This document shows, one piece after another, positions 52,149 to 60,662 of a DNA stretch of 64,000 nucleotides. The DNA is taken from the NCBI GenBank assembly GCA_964653855.1, contig CAZZFV010000003.1, positions 1 to 64,000 of the forward strand, written 5' to 3'. Within the stretch, counting starts at the first letter, position 1. Each line of letters opens with the position of its first letter. The notes beneath the pieces were generated by a model. It searched no databases. It saw only the letters and a list, made by a program, of their open reading frames with translations, and was not told the origin of the DNA. The position numbers and the translations under genes were made by a program. This DNA comes from RGIG3528 sp964653855 (GTDB taxonomy: Bacteria; Bacillota; Clostridia; Lachnospirales; Lachnospiraceae).

Positions 52149-53071
52149 TGAAACACTTCAGAACCTTCGGATATTGCGTAAAACAGGGCGTTGTGGGATT
52201 TTGGAAAAACAGAACGTTCTCGATTGCGTCAATAGCCACGATAATCGCGTGCCTTATGCTTCTCGGAGTTTTTTATTTTACATTCATAAATATCAATAAG
52301 GCACTTTCGGAAGTAGAAAACAATATCGGAATCACTGTTTTTTTTGAAGACGGTGTGACGGAAGAAGATATTTTGGTAATCAAAAGCCAAACGGAAAAGC
52401 TTGACGGTGTTTCTTTTGTAACGTATACGTCTGCGGAAGAAGCATGGGAAGCATACAAAAACGAAAATTTGTCAAAAGAGGTGCAGGAATCGTTCGGAGA
52501 CGACAATCCGCTTAAGAATTCGGCATCGCTTGAGGTTCACCTCACAAAAATAAACATGCAAACAATAGTTGCGGGGCAGATTTCCGCGATGGAGCACGTG
52601 CGCACGGTAAATTATTCGGCGGTTGTAGTCGAAAAAATGGCTGAAATCAGGACGATAGCGCTTATTGTTTCCGCACTTCTCATTTTGATTCTTGCGACAG
52701 TTGCGTGCTTCCTTGTGAGAAACACGATCACAACGGGCATAAATGTGCGAAAGAGCGAGATTTCGATTATGTCTCTTATCGGAGCAACCGACTTTTTTAT
52801 GATTTTGCCTTTTGTTGTGGAAGGACTTTTGATCGGAATAATAGGGGGAATCGTTCCGATGTGGTTACTCGGGGTTTTGTACGAAAAAGTAAGTGTTGTT
52901 CTGACAAGTGAATTTGCAACCGTTTTTTCGGGATTTTCGCTTATTTCAAAGGCAAATGCGCTTAACGATTTTGTTCCCGTCGCGTTTCCTTTCAGTGTCG
53001 GAATCGGTGTTGTGACAAGCTTTGTCACGGCAAAATTAAAAATAAGAAAAATAGCCGTGGAACATTTTTAG
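52148..53071 (+). CDS. ftsX: Cell-division protein FtsX
   Basis: A 307-residue protein with the FtsX layout: a short cytosolic N-terminus (GYCVKQGVVGFWKNRTFS), the first helix (IATIIACLMLLGVFYFTF), an extracytoplasmic loop of about 120 residues that contacts the hydrolase partner, and three more helices. The box RNTITTGINVRKSEISIMSLIGAT lies between helices two and three. The ATG at 52148 is one codon inside a TTG-started frame and follows GGAGG; it overlaps the ftsE stop. The M23 gene immediately downstream probably encodes the hydrolase that this complex activates. Confidence 0.94.
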   Translation: MKHFRTFGYCVKQGVVGFWKNRTFSIASIATIIACLMLLGVFYFTFININKALSEVENNIGITVFFEDGVTEEDILVIKSQTEKLDGVSFVTYTSAEEAWEAYKNENLSKEVQESFGDDNPLKNSASLEVHLTKINMQTIVAGQISAMEHVRTVNYSAVVVEKMAEIRTIALIVSALLILILATVACFLVRNTITTGINVRKSEISIMSLIGATDFFMILPFVVEGLLIGIIGGIVPMWLLGVLYEKVSVVLTSEFATVFSGFSLISKANALNDFVPVAFPFSVGIGVVTSFVTAKLKIRKIAVEHF

Positions 53072-53141
53072 GAATTTCCGGAAAATGCATTACGAATAAC
53101 GGAAATATGTAATACTGAGACGATATTTTTTTGGAGCTTAA

Positions 53142-54353
53142 ATGAGACGGGTTAATTTATTTAAAAGAGTAATCATTATAACGGCACTAGGAATTACTTT
53201 GTGCGGCAATATGCTTCCGACCGATCTTTTTGCCGCATCAAAAGAAGTAAAAACGGCATATGACATAGAAATCGAAGAGTCAAAGGAAACACAGGAAGAA
53301 ATCGCGCTTTCGGTGGCTTCCTTAAAAGAACAGGTTGAGGCTTTAAGCGACGGATATTCCGATATCGAGCTTTATATTCTTTCGATCGACAACGCTTATG
53401 CGGATGCTTACAAGGAATACGGGAACACATGTGCCGAGCTTGAAAGCGTCAAATTGAAAGTCGCGGAAGCCGAAAAAGTAAGCGCGGAAAAGAGTGCACT
53501 GGAACGCGAAAAGTATCAAATAATGTCCGACAGAATACGTTATATGTATGAAGGAAAGAACGTTTCTTTTGCTGACGTGCTTCTCGGCGCCGACAGTATT
53601 TCGGACTTACTTAATTTAATAGAATACAGAACAAGAATTTCGGATTACGACAATGAAATTTATACGGAATATTTAAAGGCGAAAGAAGAGGCGCTTAAGA
53701 CGGAAGAACTTTTAAACGCGCGTCTTTCTGAGCTTTCCGCATTAAATTCTTATCAGACGGAAACGTTAAATGCCATGGAAACAATGGCGCAAAATAAGAA
53801 AAACGAAATTGTTGCGCTTACCGAAAAGTACGGAATAGACGAAGACACGCTTTATTATAACTGGGACAAAATAATGGAAACGGGATCTTACGCCGAAACG
53901 GAAGAGGTATTTGAAGAGATAAGCCTTACGGAAGAAGAAAATTATCTTCTCGAAAACATGATGTGGCCGCTTCCCGAAAGAAGTTACATTTCTTCGTATT
54001 TCGGATACAGGGAGGCACCCACAAAGGATGCGCAGACCTATCACCGCGGAATTGATATTCCGGCAAACACGGGAACGCCCGTACGCGCCGCACTTTCGGG
54101 AACGGTTGTTGCGGCAACGTATGAATATTCGTCGGGAAATTTTGTGAAAATCGATCACGGAAACGGACTGTATACGGTTTATTGTCACGCGTCGGAACTC
54201 TTGTGCAAAGTGGGAGACGAAGTAAAAAAAGGACAGACGATCATGTATGTCGGTACCACCGGAGTTTCGACCGGACCTCATCTTCATTTCGGAGTCATAT
54301 TGAATTCAAAATATGTTGATCCGCTTGAATATATATGGGCAGGAAAGGAATAA
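53142..54353 (+). CDS. Coiled-coil M23 peptidase, probable FtsEX-controlled murein hydrolase
   Basis: The 403-residue protein has a signal peptide (VIIITALGITLCGNMLPTDLFA). A long coiled coil (about 40-260) follows, and a LytM/M23 domain ends the chain (about 285-400). The zinc ligands are all present: YHRGIDI (His and Asp), and PHLHFGVI with the HxH pair, so it looks catalytically active, unlike EnvC. It cleaves peptidoglycan cross-links. It sits 70 nt behind ftsX and 9 nt before the CtpA protease gene. By analogy with EnvC-FtsEX and CwlO-FtsEX, the coiled coil is the likely contact for FtsX and keeps the enzyme restrained until activated. Confidence 0.9.
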   Translation: MRRVNLFKRVIIITALGITLCGNMLPTDLFAASKEVKTAYDIEIEESKETQEEIALSVASLKEQVEALSDGYSDIELYILSIDNAYADAYKEYGNTCAELESVKLKVAEAEKVSAEKSALEREKYQIMSDRIRYMYEGKNVSFADVLLGADSISDLLNLIEYRTRISDYDNEIYTEYLKAKEEALKTEELLNARLSELSALNSYQTETLNAMETMAQNKKNEIVALTEKYGIDEDTLYYNWDKIMETGSYAETEEVFEEISLTEEENYLLENMMWPLPERSYISSYFGYREAPTKDAQTYHRGIDIPANTGTPVRAALSGTVVAATYEYSSGNFVKIDHGNGLYTVYCHASELLCKVGDEVKKGQTIMYVGTTGVSTGPHLHFGVILNSKYVDPLEYIWAGKE

Positions 54354-54362
54354 AAGAAAAAC

Positions 54363-55766
54363 ATGAATAACGGATTTTTTAAGGGCCTTATTACGGGACT
54401 CGGCACAGGACTCGCGACCCTGCTTGTGTTTTGGATAATCGGGCTTAACGGAGTCAAGAATAGCGATGCGGAAGGCGAAAAACTCGCACTCGGAACCGCA
54501 AGCCCGACACCCGTCGTGACGGTTGCACCGGTGATAACTTTGGGTCCTGACGGAAACGCAAGTGCCACGGGCACAATAAGCGATAAGGAAAGTGCGGGCG
54601 CAGAAGCTACCGTAACACCTACAGTAGGCGCAAGTGTCACGGAAACGGCATCGCTTACAAAAACACCCACACCGACGGTAACTCCGATACCGGATTCCGA
54701 CAAGTTTACGTCGGATTCTCTTTATGACGAGGGATTTTTAAGTAAGTTTCAATTGCTTGGCTCAATAATGGCAAACTATTATTACAAGGATCTTTCGGAA
54801 AGCGAAATCATCGAAGCCGTCTACAGAAATCTTCTTGACAGCATCGGGGATCCGTACACATGCTATTATTCGCCGGTCGAATATGACGATCTTACGGAAT
54901 CGTCAAGCGGCACATATTACGGAATAGGCGCATATGTGAGCCAGAATATCGAAACTAAGATCATTACGATAACGGAGCCTTTTGAAAACGGACCCGCATA
55001 TAAGGCAGGCATCAGGGCGGGAGACGTTATCAAAAAGGTATTTGACACGGATGTAAGCAAGATGGAGCTCACAGACGTTGTTGCCATGATGAAGGGCGAA
55101 GAAGGAACGGAAGCGGTTATTACGGTTTATCGCGAAAGCACGGACGAAACGCTTACGTTTACCGTTATAAGAAGCAAGGTTGACGTGCCCACCGTTACGA
55201 CAAAGCTTTTAGACGGAAATATCGGATACATAAAGGTTACCGAATTTGACGAAGTGACTGAGCAGCAATTTAAGGATGCGGTCGATTCGTTTGAAAGTCA
55301 AAACGTAAAAGGACTCATAATAGACTTAAGAAACAACGGCGGCGGACTTTTGAACGTTACGGTCGAGATGGCGGATTATATTCTTCCGCAAGCCGACCTT
55401 ATCACATATACACTCGACAAATACGGCGAAGGAAAGAAGTATTTTTCGGATGACAAGCACAAGGTTGATTTGCCGATTGTAATCCTTGTAAACGAGTACA
55501 GCGCAAGTGCGTCGGAAGTGTTTACGGGGGCGCTTAAGGATCACGGTGCGGCAACCGTAATCGGCACAACCACATTCGGAAAGGGAATCGTGCAAAGCGT
55601 TCTTCCGATAACGGACGGTTCGGCGGTAAAAATCACGACTTCAAGCTATTACACACCGTCGGGTGTATGCATACACGGAATAGGAATAGAGCCCGACATT
55701 ACGGTTACATATACGGAAGACGACAACCAGCTTGATGCGGCAACAGAATATTTACTTGGGAAATAA
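54363..55766 (+). CDS. C-terminal processing protease (S41, CtpA/CtpB)
   Basis: The 467-residue protein has an N-terminal membrane helix (LITGLGTGLATLLVFWIIGL) and a Thr/Pro/Ala-rich extracytoplasmic linker to about residue 110. A PDZ domain spans about 175-255 (IGAYVSQNIETKIITITEPF; AGIRAGDVIKKV). The S41 protease domain follows, with NEYSASASEVFTGALKDHG holding the nucleophilic Ser and TTFGKGIVQSVLPI holding the general-base Lys. CtpA/B proteases trim or degrade envelope proteins; partner murein hydrolases are known targets elsewhere. It lies directly behind the M23 gene and is probably co-expressed. Confidence 0.93.
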   Translation: MNNGFFKGLITGLGTGLATLLVFWIIGLNGVKNSDAEGEKLALGTASPTPVVTVAPVITLGPDGNASATGTISDKESAGAEATVTPTVGASVTETASLTKTPTPTVTPIPDSDKFTSDSLYDEGFLSKFQLLGSIMANYYYKDLSESEIIEAVYRNLLDSIGDPYTCYYSPVEYDDLTESSSGTYYGIGAYVSQNIETKIITITEPFENGPAYKAGIRAGDVIKKVFDTDVSKMELTDVVAMMKGEEGTEAVITVYRESTDETLTFTVIRSKVDVPTVTTKLLDGNIGYIKVTEFDEVTEQQFKDAVDSFESQNVKGLIIDLRNNGGGLLNVTVEMADYILPQADLITYTLDKYGEGKKYFSDDKHKVDLPIVILVNEYSASASEVFTGALKDHGAATVIGTTTFGKGIVQSVLPITDGSAVKITTSSYYTPSGVCIHGIGIEPDITVTYTEDDNQLDAATEYLLGK

Positions 55767-55801
55767 AAAATAAAAAGGTAGTTATTTCAGAGGAGAATGA
55801 T

Positions 55802-57001
55802 ATGAAGATAGCGATACTCGGTTATGGTACGATAGGTTCCGGCGTTTTTGAAATTATTTCGGAAAACGCGGACGGACTCAAGAAAAAAGCAGGCGAAGAA
55901 ATAGTTGTTTCAAAGGTTCTCGATTTGAGAGAATTCCCGGGAGATCCGGTTCAGAAGTGCTTAACACATGATTTCAGGGAAATTGTGGAAGACCAGGAAA
56001 TCAGCGTTGTCGTTGAGACGATGGGAGGCGTGGAACCCGCATATTCATTTGTGAAGGAGCTTTTGTTACGAGGAAAATCCGTTTGTACGTCAAACAAAGA
56101 GCTTGTTGCGAGACACGGTGCGGAACTTCTTGAAATCGCAAGACAAAAGAAAGAAAACTTCTTTTTTGAAGCGAGCGTAGGCGGTGCAATTCCCGTTATC
56201 CGCCCGATAAACGAGTCGTTTTCGGCGGATGAGATAGTTGAAATATCGGGAATCGTAAACGGAACCACAAACTATATTCTTACAAAGATGTTTGCGGACG
56301 GGGAGGATTTTGATACGGCTCTCAAGGAAGCCCAAAGAAAGGGATATGCCGAGCGAAATCCCGAAGCCGACGTTGAAGGCTACGATGCATGCAGAAAGAT
56401 TGCGATCCTTGCGTCGCTTGCGTGCGGATATCATGTAAATTACGAAAAAATTTACACGGAAGGCATCACAAAGCTTACGACTGTCGATCTCGGCTACGCG
56501 AGAAAACTCGGAAAATCCATAAAGCTTATCGCAAAAATGAAAAAGACGGACGACGGTGTTTTTGCTTTAGTGTCTCCGATGCTTGTGGGAGACGATAGCC
56601 CTCTGTTTGCCGTAAACGGTGTATTTAATGCCGTGCTTGTAAAAGGAAAATATTCGGGACGCATTATGTTTTACGGACGCGGCGCGGGAAAGCTTCCGAC
56701 CGCAAGCGCCGTATGTGCGGACGTTGTTGAATGCGCGAGAAACAAAGCGCACAACGAGCCGGTATTCTGGTCAAGTAAGGAGCAAGTCCTTTCCGACCGT
56801 ATGGACGAGGTTAACGATTTCTTTGTCAGAGTACAGGATACGGATGAAAGCACGGTACGCGCGGCTTTCGGATGCGTCACCGAAGTCACACCGTGCGAAG
56901 GCGAGTTTGCGTTTATCGTAAACGGTGTAACGGAGAGAGACTTCATCGAGAAATTAAAGAATATAAGAGTCATAAACAGAATCAGGATTTTGACTGTATA
57001 A
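55802..57001 (+). CDS. hom: Homoserine dehydrogenase
   Basis: A 399-residue enzyme that reduces aspartate semialdehyde to homoserine. The NAD(P) loop is LGYGTIGSGVFEI (residues 5-17). TSNKELVARHG (near 100) and EASVGGAIPVIRPINES, then IVNGTTNYILTKM and AQRKGYAERNPEADVEGYDA carry the substrate-binding and catalytic Lys/Asp region. The C-terminal 60-70 residues (about 330 on) are shorter than a full ACT domain, so feedback control may be limited. GAGGAGAA precedes the start. It lies 35 nt behind ctpA. With lysC and thrH in the same window it outlines a route towards threonine. Confidence 0.94.
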   Translation: MKIAILGYGTIGSGVFEIISENADGLKKKAGEEIVVSKVLDLREFPGDPVQKCLTHDFREIVEDQEISVVVETMGGVEPAYSFVKELLLRGKSVCTSNKELVARHGAELLEIARQKKENFFFEASVGGAIPVIRPINESFSADEIVEISGIVNGTTNYILTKMFADGEDFDTALKEAQRKGYAERNPEADVEGYDACRKIAILASLACGYHVNYEKIYTEGITKLTTVDLGYARKLGKSIKLIAKMKKTDDGVFALVSPMLVGDDSPLFAVNGVFNAVLVKGKYSGRIMFYGRGAGKLPTASAVCADVVECARNKAHNEPVFWSSKEQVLSDRMDEVNDFFVRVQDTDESTVRAAFGCVTEVTPCEGEFAFIVNGVTERDFIEKLKNIRVINRIRILTV

Positions 57002-57018
57002 AGTGAAAGAAAATGTTG

Positions 57019-57056
57019 GGACCTATGGTGAATTGTAAAGCCTATGGTCCTTTTTT
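57019..57056 (+). terminator. Weak terminator after hom
   Basis: GGACC (57019-57023) pairs with GGTCC (57046-57050), then six T. The stem is only 5 bp and the loop is long; CCTATGGT is also repeated directly within it. Confidence 0.35.
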
Positions 57057-57097
57057 GTGAAACCGAAAGCTTTTTTTGTGTAAGAAAAGCATATAAT

Positions 57098-57138
57098 AAT
57101 CCCCCGGTTACGGTATTTTACACCGCAGCCGGGGGATT
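57098..57138. terminator. Strong GC hairpin between hom and degV
   Basis: AATCCCCCGG (57098-57107) pairs with CCGGGGGATT (57129-57138), with an inner CGGT/ACCG stem. The T-run after it is poor on both strands (ATTATTATA on the minus strand), so termination of degV is likely but not textbook. Confidence 0.55.
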
Positions 57139-57170
57139 GCTTTGCCGGAATAAATAATGAAATTTTGATT

Positions 57171-58028
57171 TTACATTCCCGTGTAAAAAAGTGCCACGGT
57201 TCCCGGTCCCACATGGCTTCCCGTGACGGGTTCGTAGGGCTCAAGAACGATTTCTGCCTTCGGGCAAATACGCTTTAAGAGAGAAACGAGGAAATTTGCA
57301 TCTTCTTTGCATCCCGCATAAGCGATGCCCACTGGCTCGGACGATTCCTTGTCGTATTTCTTTTCGAATTCGTCCGCAAGTGATTGTAAAGCGGATTTTC
57401 TGCCGCGTACTTTTTTGTCGAGAACGATTTCACCGCAATAGTTGTTTTTGAGAAGGGGTTTAATGTTTAAAACGGTTCCGATTGCTGCGGCTGCGGCAGA
57501 AATACGACCGCCTTTTTTTAAGAATTTTAAGTCGTCGACCGTAAAATTTTGAATTGTCTTGTCACGTTTTTCAAGGAGAATCTTGACCGTTTCAAGGAGA
57601 TCTTTTCCGCTTTCGCGAAGTCTTGCCGCACGAAGAACCTGTAAGCCTTCTCCGAGTGATGCGGCGAGAGTGTCAAAAACATATATTTTGCGGTCGGGAA
57701 AATCCTGCTTCAAAATTTCCGCGGCCTGTACACCTGTTGAGTAAGCACTGCTGATTCCGGAAGAAACGGAGAGATGGAGAATGTCTGTGCCTTCTTTCAG
57801 AATCGGAGTCCAGGCGTCAATATATTGACCGATGTTGATTGCGGATGTTTTGACATCCTTATTTTTTATGTCCTTATAAAAAAGATCGAGATCGACGCTT
57901 TCAAGATTGGTGCATTGTTCTTCGACACCGTTTACGATATATGTGAGAGGAATATTTACGATATTGTATTTTTTAAGTATGAGTGTGGCCAAATTCGATG
58001 TTGTGTCCGTTGAAATGCAAAATGACAT
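57171..58028 (-). CDS. DegV family fatty-acid-binding protein
   Basis: The 285-residue protein matches the DegV fold. The N-terminus SFCISTDTTSNL, the lipid head-group binding TSAINIGQY (near 61-69), VFDTLAASLGEG near 133 and the C-terminal EPYEPVTGSHVGPGTVALFY are all family signatures. DegV proteins bind a fatty acid and some, such as FakB, present it to the FakA kinase for phospholipid synthesis. No fakA is in the window. It has its own strong promoter, divergent from the DUF1836 gene. Confidence 0.93.
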   Translation of the reverse strand: MSFCISTDTTSNLATLILKKYNIVNIPLTYIVNGVEEQCTNLESVDLDLFYKDIKNKDVKTSAINIGQYIDAWTPILKEGTDILHLSVSSGISSAYSTGVQAAEILKQDFPDRKIYVFDTLAASLGEGLQVLRAARLRESGKDLLETVKILLEKRDKTIQNFTVDDLKFLKKGGRISAAAAAIGTVLNIKPLLKNNYCGEIVLDKKVRGRKSALQSLADEFEKKYDKESSEPVGIAYAGCKEDANFLVSLLKRICPKAEIVLEPYEPVTGSHVGPGTVALFYTGM

Positions 58029-58063
58029 GATTTATTACCTCCGTTCATCTGATTTGCAATATT

Positions 58064-58092
58064 AGATTAGCACATTAAATAAATTATGTCAA
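58064..58092 (-). promoter_or_regulatory. Promoter of degV
   Basis: Minus strand: perfect -35 TTGACA (58087-58092), 17-nt spacer, -10 TAATCT (58064-58069). Confidence 0.7.
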
Positions 58093-58117
58093 CGGATATT
58101 TAAATAAAATTATCGCC

Positions 58118-58146
58118 TTGTTTAAAGAAAGCTAAAGTGGTATACT
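58118..58146 (+). promoter_or_regulatory. Promoter of the DUF1836 gene
   Basis: -35 TTGTTT (58118-58123), 17-nt spacer, -10 TATACT (58141-58146), divergent from the degV promoter. Confidence 0.6.
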
Positions 58147-58185
58147 TATAAGCCGAAAATCGTTAAAATTAAGGACGGAAACGAT

Positions 58186-58878
58186 ATGTACGACAACAGA
58201 CTGATAACGGGAAAGCTGAACAGATGGAAGAATTTTATGAAAAAATATTCGCTTCCGTCTTATGATGAGATACCGAACCTCGGACTTTATATGGACCAGG
58301 TGCTGACGCTCATGAATGAGTATCTTGCGCCTCTGCGTACGGCGGACACGGCGGATACGGCAATTACCGCGGCGATTATCAACAACCACGTGCGCTTAAA
58401 GGTTATGCCCGCTCCCGAAAAGAAAAAATATCTTCGTCTTCATATCGCCTACCTTATTATTATATGCACACTCAAGCAATCGATGAGCATTTCGGATATT
58501 CAAAAGCTTATCCCCCGCAATCTCACGGACGATGAGATGAGAGTCGTCTATACGGATTATGAAAGAAGCTACAAGGCGTCTGTTTTGTTTTTCATAAACG
58601 AGGTGAAGGACGAGACGGACAGAATTTTGAATTCGGCGGTTAAGGGTGCGGATAAGAAAAAAGCGGACGGTACGGATGCTTTAACGGGCACCGACACAAA
58701 AGAAAATCCGAACGAAAACAACGAAGAAACCGATAATGCGGAATTTGACCATGCCGTCAAAAGCCTTATATTTTCTTCGGCCACAATAGCAAGCTTTGCA
58801 AAGCTTCTCACATCGAAGGTAGTTAACCTCGGAGATGTGGAATATTCGGAAGAACTTGTGTCCGAACGCGAAATTTGA
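58186..58878 (+). CDS. DUF1836 domain protein, possible DNA-binding regulator
   Basis: A 230-residue protein in which residues about 15-140 match DUF1836 (KKYSLPSYDEIPNLGLYMDQ; ITAAIINNHVRLKVMPAP; KKYLRLHIAYLIIICTLKQ), a helical domain of Firmicutes with a MerR-like helix-turn-helix start. A Lys/Asp/Asn-rich linker (about 165-190) and a helical tail follow. The family is presumed regulatory but uncharacterised. It is a single gene; the prfC -35 hexamer overlaps its stop codon. Confidence 0.82.
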   Translation: MYDNRLITGKLNRWKNFMKKYSLPSYDEIPNLGLYMDQVLTLMNEYLAPLRTADTADTAITAAIINNHVRLKVMPAPEKKKYLRLHIAYLIIICTLKQSMSISDIQKLIPRNLTDDEMRVVYTDYERSYKASVLFFINEVKDETDRILNSAVKGADKKKADGTDALTGTDTKENPNENNEETDNAEFDHAVKSLIFSSATIASFAKLLTSKVVNLGDVEYSEELVSEREI

Positions 58879-58903
58879 CAAAGGTCGGTTTATAGTGTAG
58901 AAT
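58875..58903 (+). promoter_or_regulatory. Promoter of prfC
   Basis: Perfect -35 TTGACA (58875-58880), 17-nt spacer, -10 TAGAAT (58898-58903). It overlaps the end of the DUF1836 gene and precedes a terminator-like hairpin. Confidence 0.72.
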
Positions 58904-58909
58904 CTTTGC

Positions 58910-58938
58910 GCTCTAATGCATGTTAGGGCATTTTTTTT
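58910..58938 (+). terminator. Terminator-like hairpin in the prfC leader
   Basis: GCTCTAA (58910-58916) pairs with TTAGGGC (58923-58929, one G-U pair), 6-nt loop, one A, then eight T. It may end DUF1836 transcripts, but it lies downstream of the prfC promoter, where it would also act on prfC. Confidence 0.65.
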
Positions 58939-58956
58939 AGAAAGACAGGTACAAAA

Positions 58957-60546
58957 ATGGCCAAATTTACAGATGAAATAAACAAAAGAAGAACGTTTGC
59001 GATAATATCCCACCCGGATGCCGGTAAAACGACTCTTACCGAAAAACTGCTGCTTTACGGAGGCGCAATCAATCTTGCGGGCTCGGTAAAAGCGCGTAAA
59101 ACAGCACGTCATGCGGTTTCCGACTGGATGGAGATAGAAAAACAGCGTGGAATTTCGGTTACTTCATCCGTTATGCAATTCGAATACGACAATTATTGTA
59201 TAAACATACTTGATACGCCGGGACACCAGGACTTTTCGGAGGACACTTACCGTACGCTTATGGCAGCGGATTCGGCGGTCATGGTAATAGACGGCTCTAA
59301 GGGTGTTGAGGCGCAGACAATCAAGCTTTTTAAGGTTTGCGTTATGCGTCACATTCCGATTTTTACGTTTATAAATAAGATGGACAGAGATGCAAGAGAC
59401 ACATTCGAGCTTCTTGACGAAATAGAGCATGTTCTGAACATTCATACATGCCCGATAAACTGGCCGATCGGCTCCGGCAAAAACTTTAAGGGCGTTTATG
59501 ACAGAAATACGAAAAATATAACGAGATTTTTCGCGGCAAATGCCGGTCAGACGGAAGTTGCCGAAGAGGAATGCAATATCGACGATCCACATATCGACGA
59601 TCTTATAGGAAGAGAAAACCACAAAATTTTGTGCGACGAACTCGAGCTTCTCGGCGGTGCGGGAAGTGATTTCGATATATCGGAAGTGCAAAGCGGAAAT
59701 TTGACTCCCGTATTTTTCGGCTCGGCACTCACAAACTTTGGTGTGGAAACATTTTTGAAGCATTTCCTCAAAATGACGACGGCGCCTCTCGCAAGAAATT
59801 CGAACGAAGGTGAGATTTCTCCTTTTGACGACGATTTTTCGGCATTCGTGTTTAAGATTCAGGCAAACATGAATAAGGCTCACCGCGACAGAATCGCGTT
59901 TATGAGAATATGTTCGGGGAAATTTACGGCAGGCGAAGAAGTGTTTCACGTTCAGGGAAACAGGACACTTCGTCTCACACAGCCCACTCAAATGATGGCA
60001 AACGACAGAAAGATTGTGACGGAAGCGTATGCGGGCGACATAATAGGTGTTTTCGATCCCGGAATTTTTTCGATCGGCGACACGATTACCGCAACAAACC
60101 GCAAGTTTATGTTTGAAGGTATTCCCACGTTTGCACCCGAGCATTTTGCGAAAATACGCCAGGTTGACACAATGAAGCGCAAACAGTTTTTGAAGGGCGT
60201 AAATCAGATAGCGCAGGAAGGTGCGATTCAGATATTTAAGGAGTTCAACACGGGGCTCGAAGAAATAATTGTGGGCGTTGTGGGCACACTTCAGTTTGAT
60301 GTGCTTAAATTCCGCCTGGAATCCGAGTATTCCGTTGAAATAAGGATGGATATGCTGCCTTACGAATATATAAGGTGGATAGGAAATCCGGAAATCGATG
60401 TGTCTGCGCTTAACGTTACGTCGGACACAAAGAAAGTGCTTGACTTAAAAGACAGACCGCTTCTTCTCTTTACGCACGAGTGGAGCATAAGAACGGTGCA
60501 GGAGAGAAACAAAGATCTTATCATGACGGAATTTGCGAAGAACTAA
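58957..60546 (+). CDS. prfC: Peptide chain release factor 3
   Basis: The 529-residue GTPase is full length for RF3. P-loop SHPDAGKTTLTEKLL (19-33), the ARHAVSDWMEIEKQRGISVTS switch box, LDTPGHQDFSEDTYRTL, INKMDRD and the C-terminal domain (PYEYIRWIG; LFTHEWSIRTVQERN) are all RF3 signatures. RF3 uses GTP to remove RF1/RF2 from ribosomes after peptide release. It has its own promoter and a terminator-like hairpin in its leader. Two other translational GTPases, TetM-like and EF-G2-like, are encoded in the same window. Confidence 0.95.
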   Translation: MAKFTDEINKRRTFAIISHPDAGKTTLTEKLLLYGGAINLAGSVKARKTARHAVSDWMEIEKQRGISVTSSVMQFEYDNYCINILDTPGHQDFSEDTYRTLMAADSAVMVIDGSKGVEAQTIKLFKVCVMRHIPIFTFINKMDRDARDTFELLDEIEHVLNIHTCPINWPIGSGKNFKGVYDRNTKNITRFFAANAGQTEVAEEECNIDDPHIDDLIGRENHKILCDELELLGGAGSDFDISEVQSGNLTPVFFGSALTNFGVETFLKHFLKMTTAPLARNSNEGEISPFDDDFSAFVFKIQANMNKAHRDRIAFMRICSGKFTAGEEVFHVQGNRTLRLTQPTQMMANDRKIVTEAYAGDIIGVFDPGIFSIGDTITATNRKFMFEGIPTFAPEHFAKIRQVDTMKRKQFLKGVNQIAQEGAIQIFKEFNTGLEEIIVGVVGTLQFDVLKFRLESEYSVEIRMDMLPYEYIRWIGNPEIDVSALNVTSDTKKVLDLKDRPLLLFTHEWSIRTVQERNKDLIMTEFAKN

Positions 60547-60662
60547 AAAACGGGGATGTACGAAAACAGAAAGCTTATAATTACGGGCTTTACGGTACTT
60601 ATGTGCTTTTGCGGGTGAAAAGCGTTTGACTTAAAAGGAAATGCATGAGGGGAAGGGAAAAT

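Noticed and set aside
59164..60144. Long antisense reading frame opposite prfC
   Set aside because: It is a codon-use shadow: Cys/Arg/His-rich, without motifs or a ribosome site, and opposite a full-length RF3.
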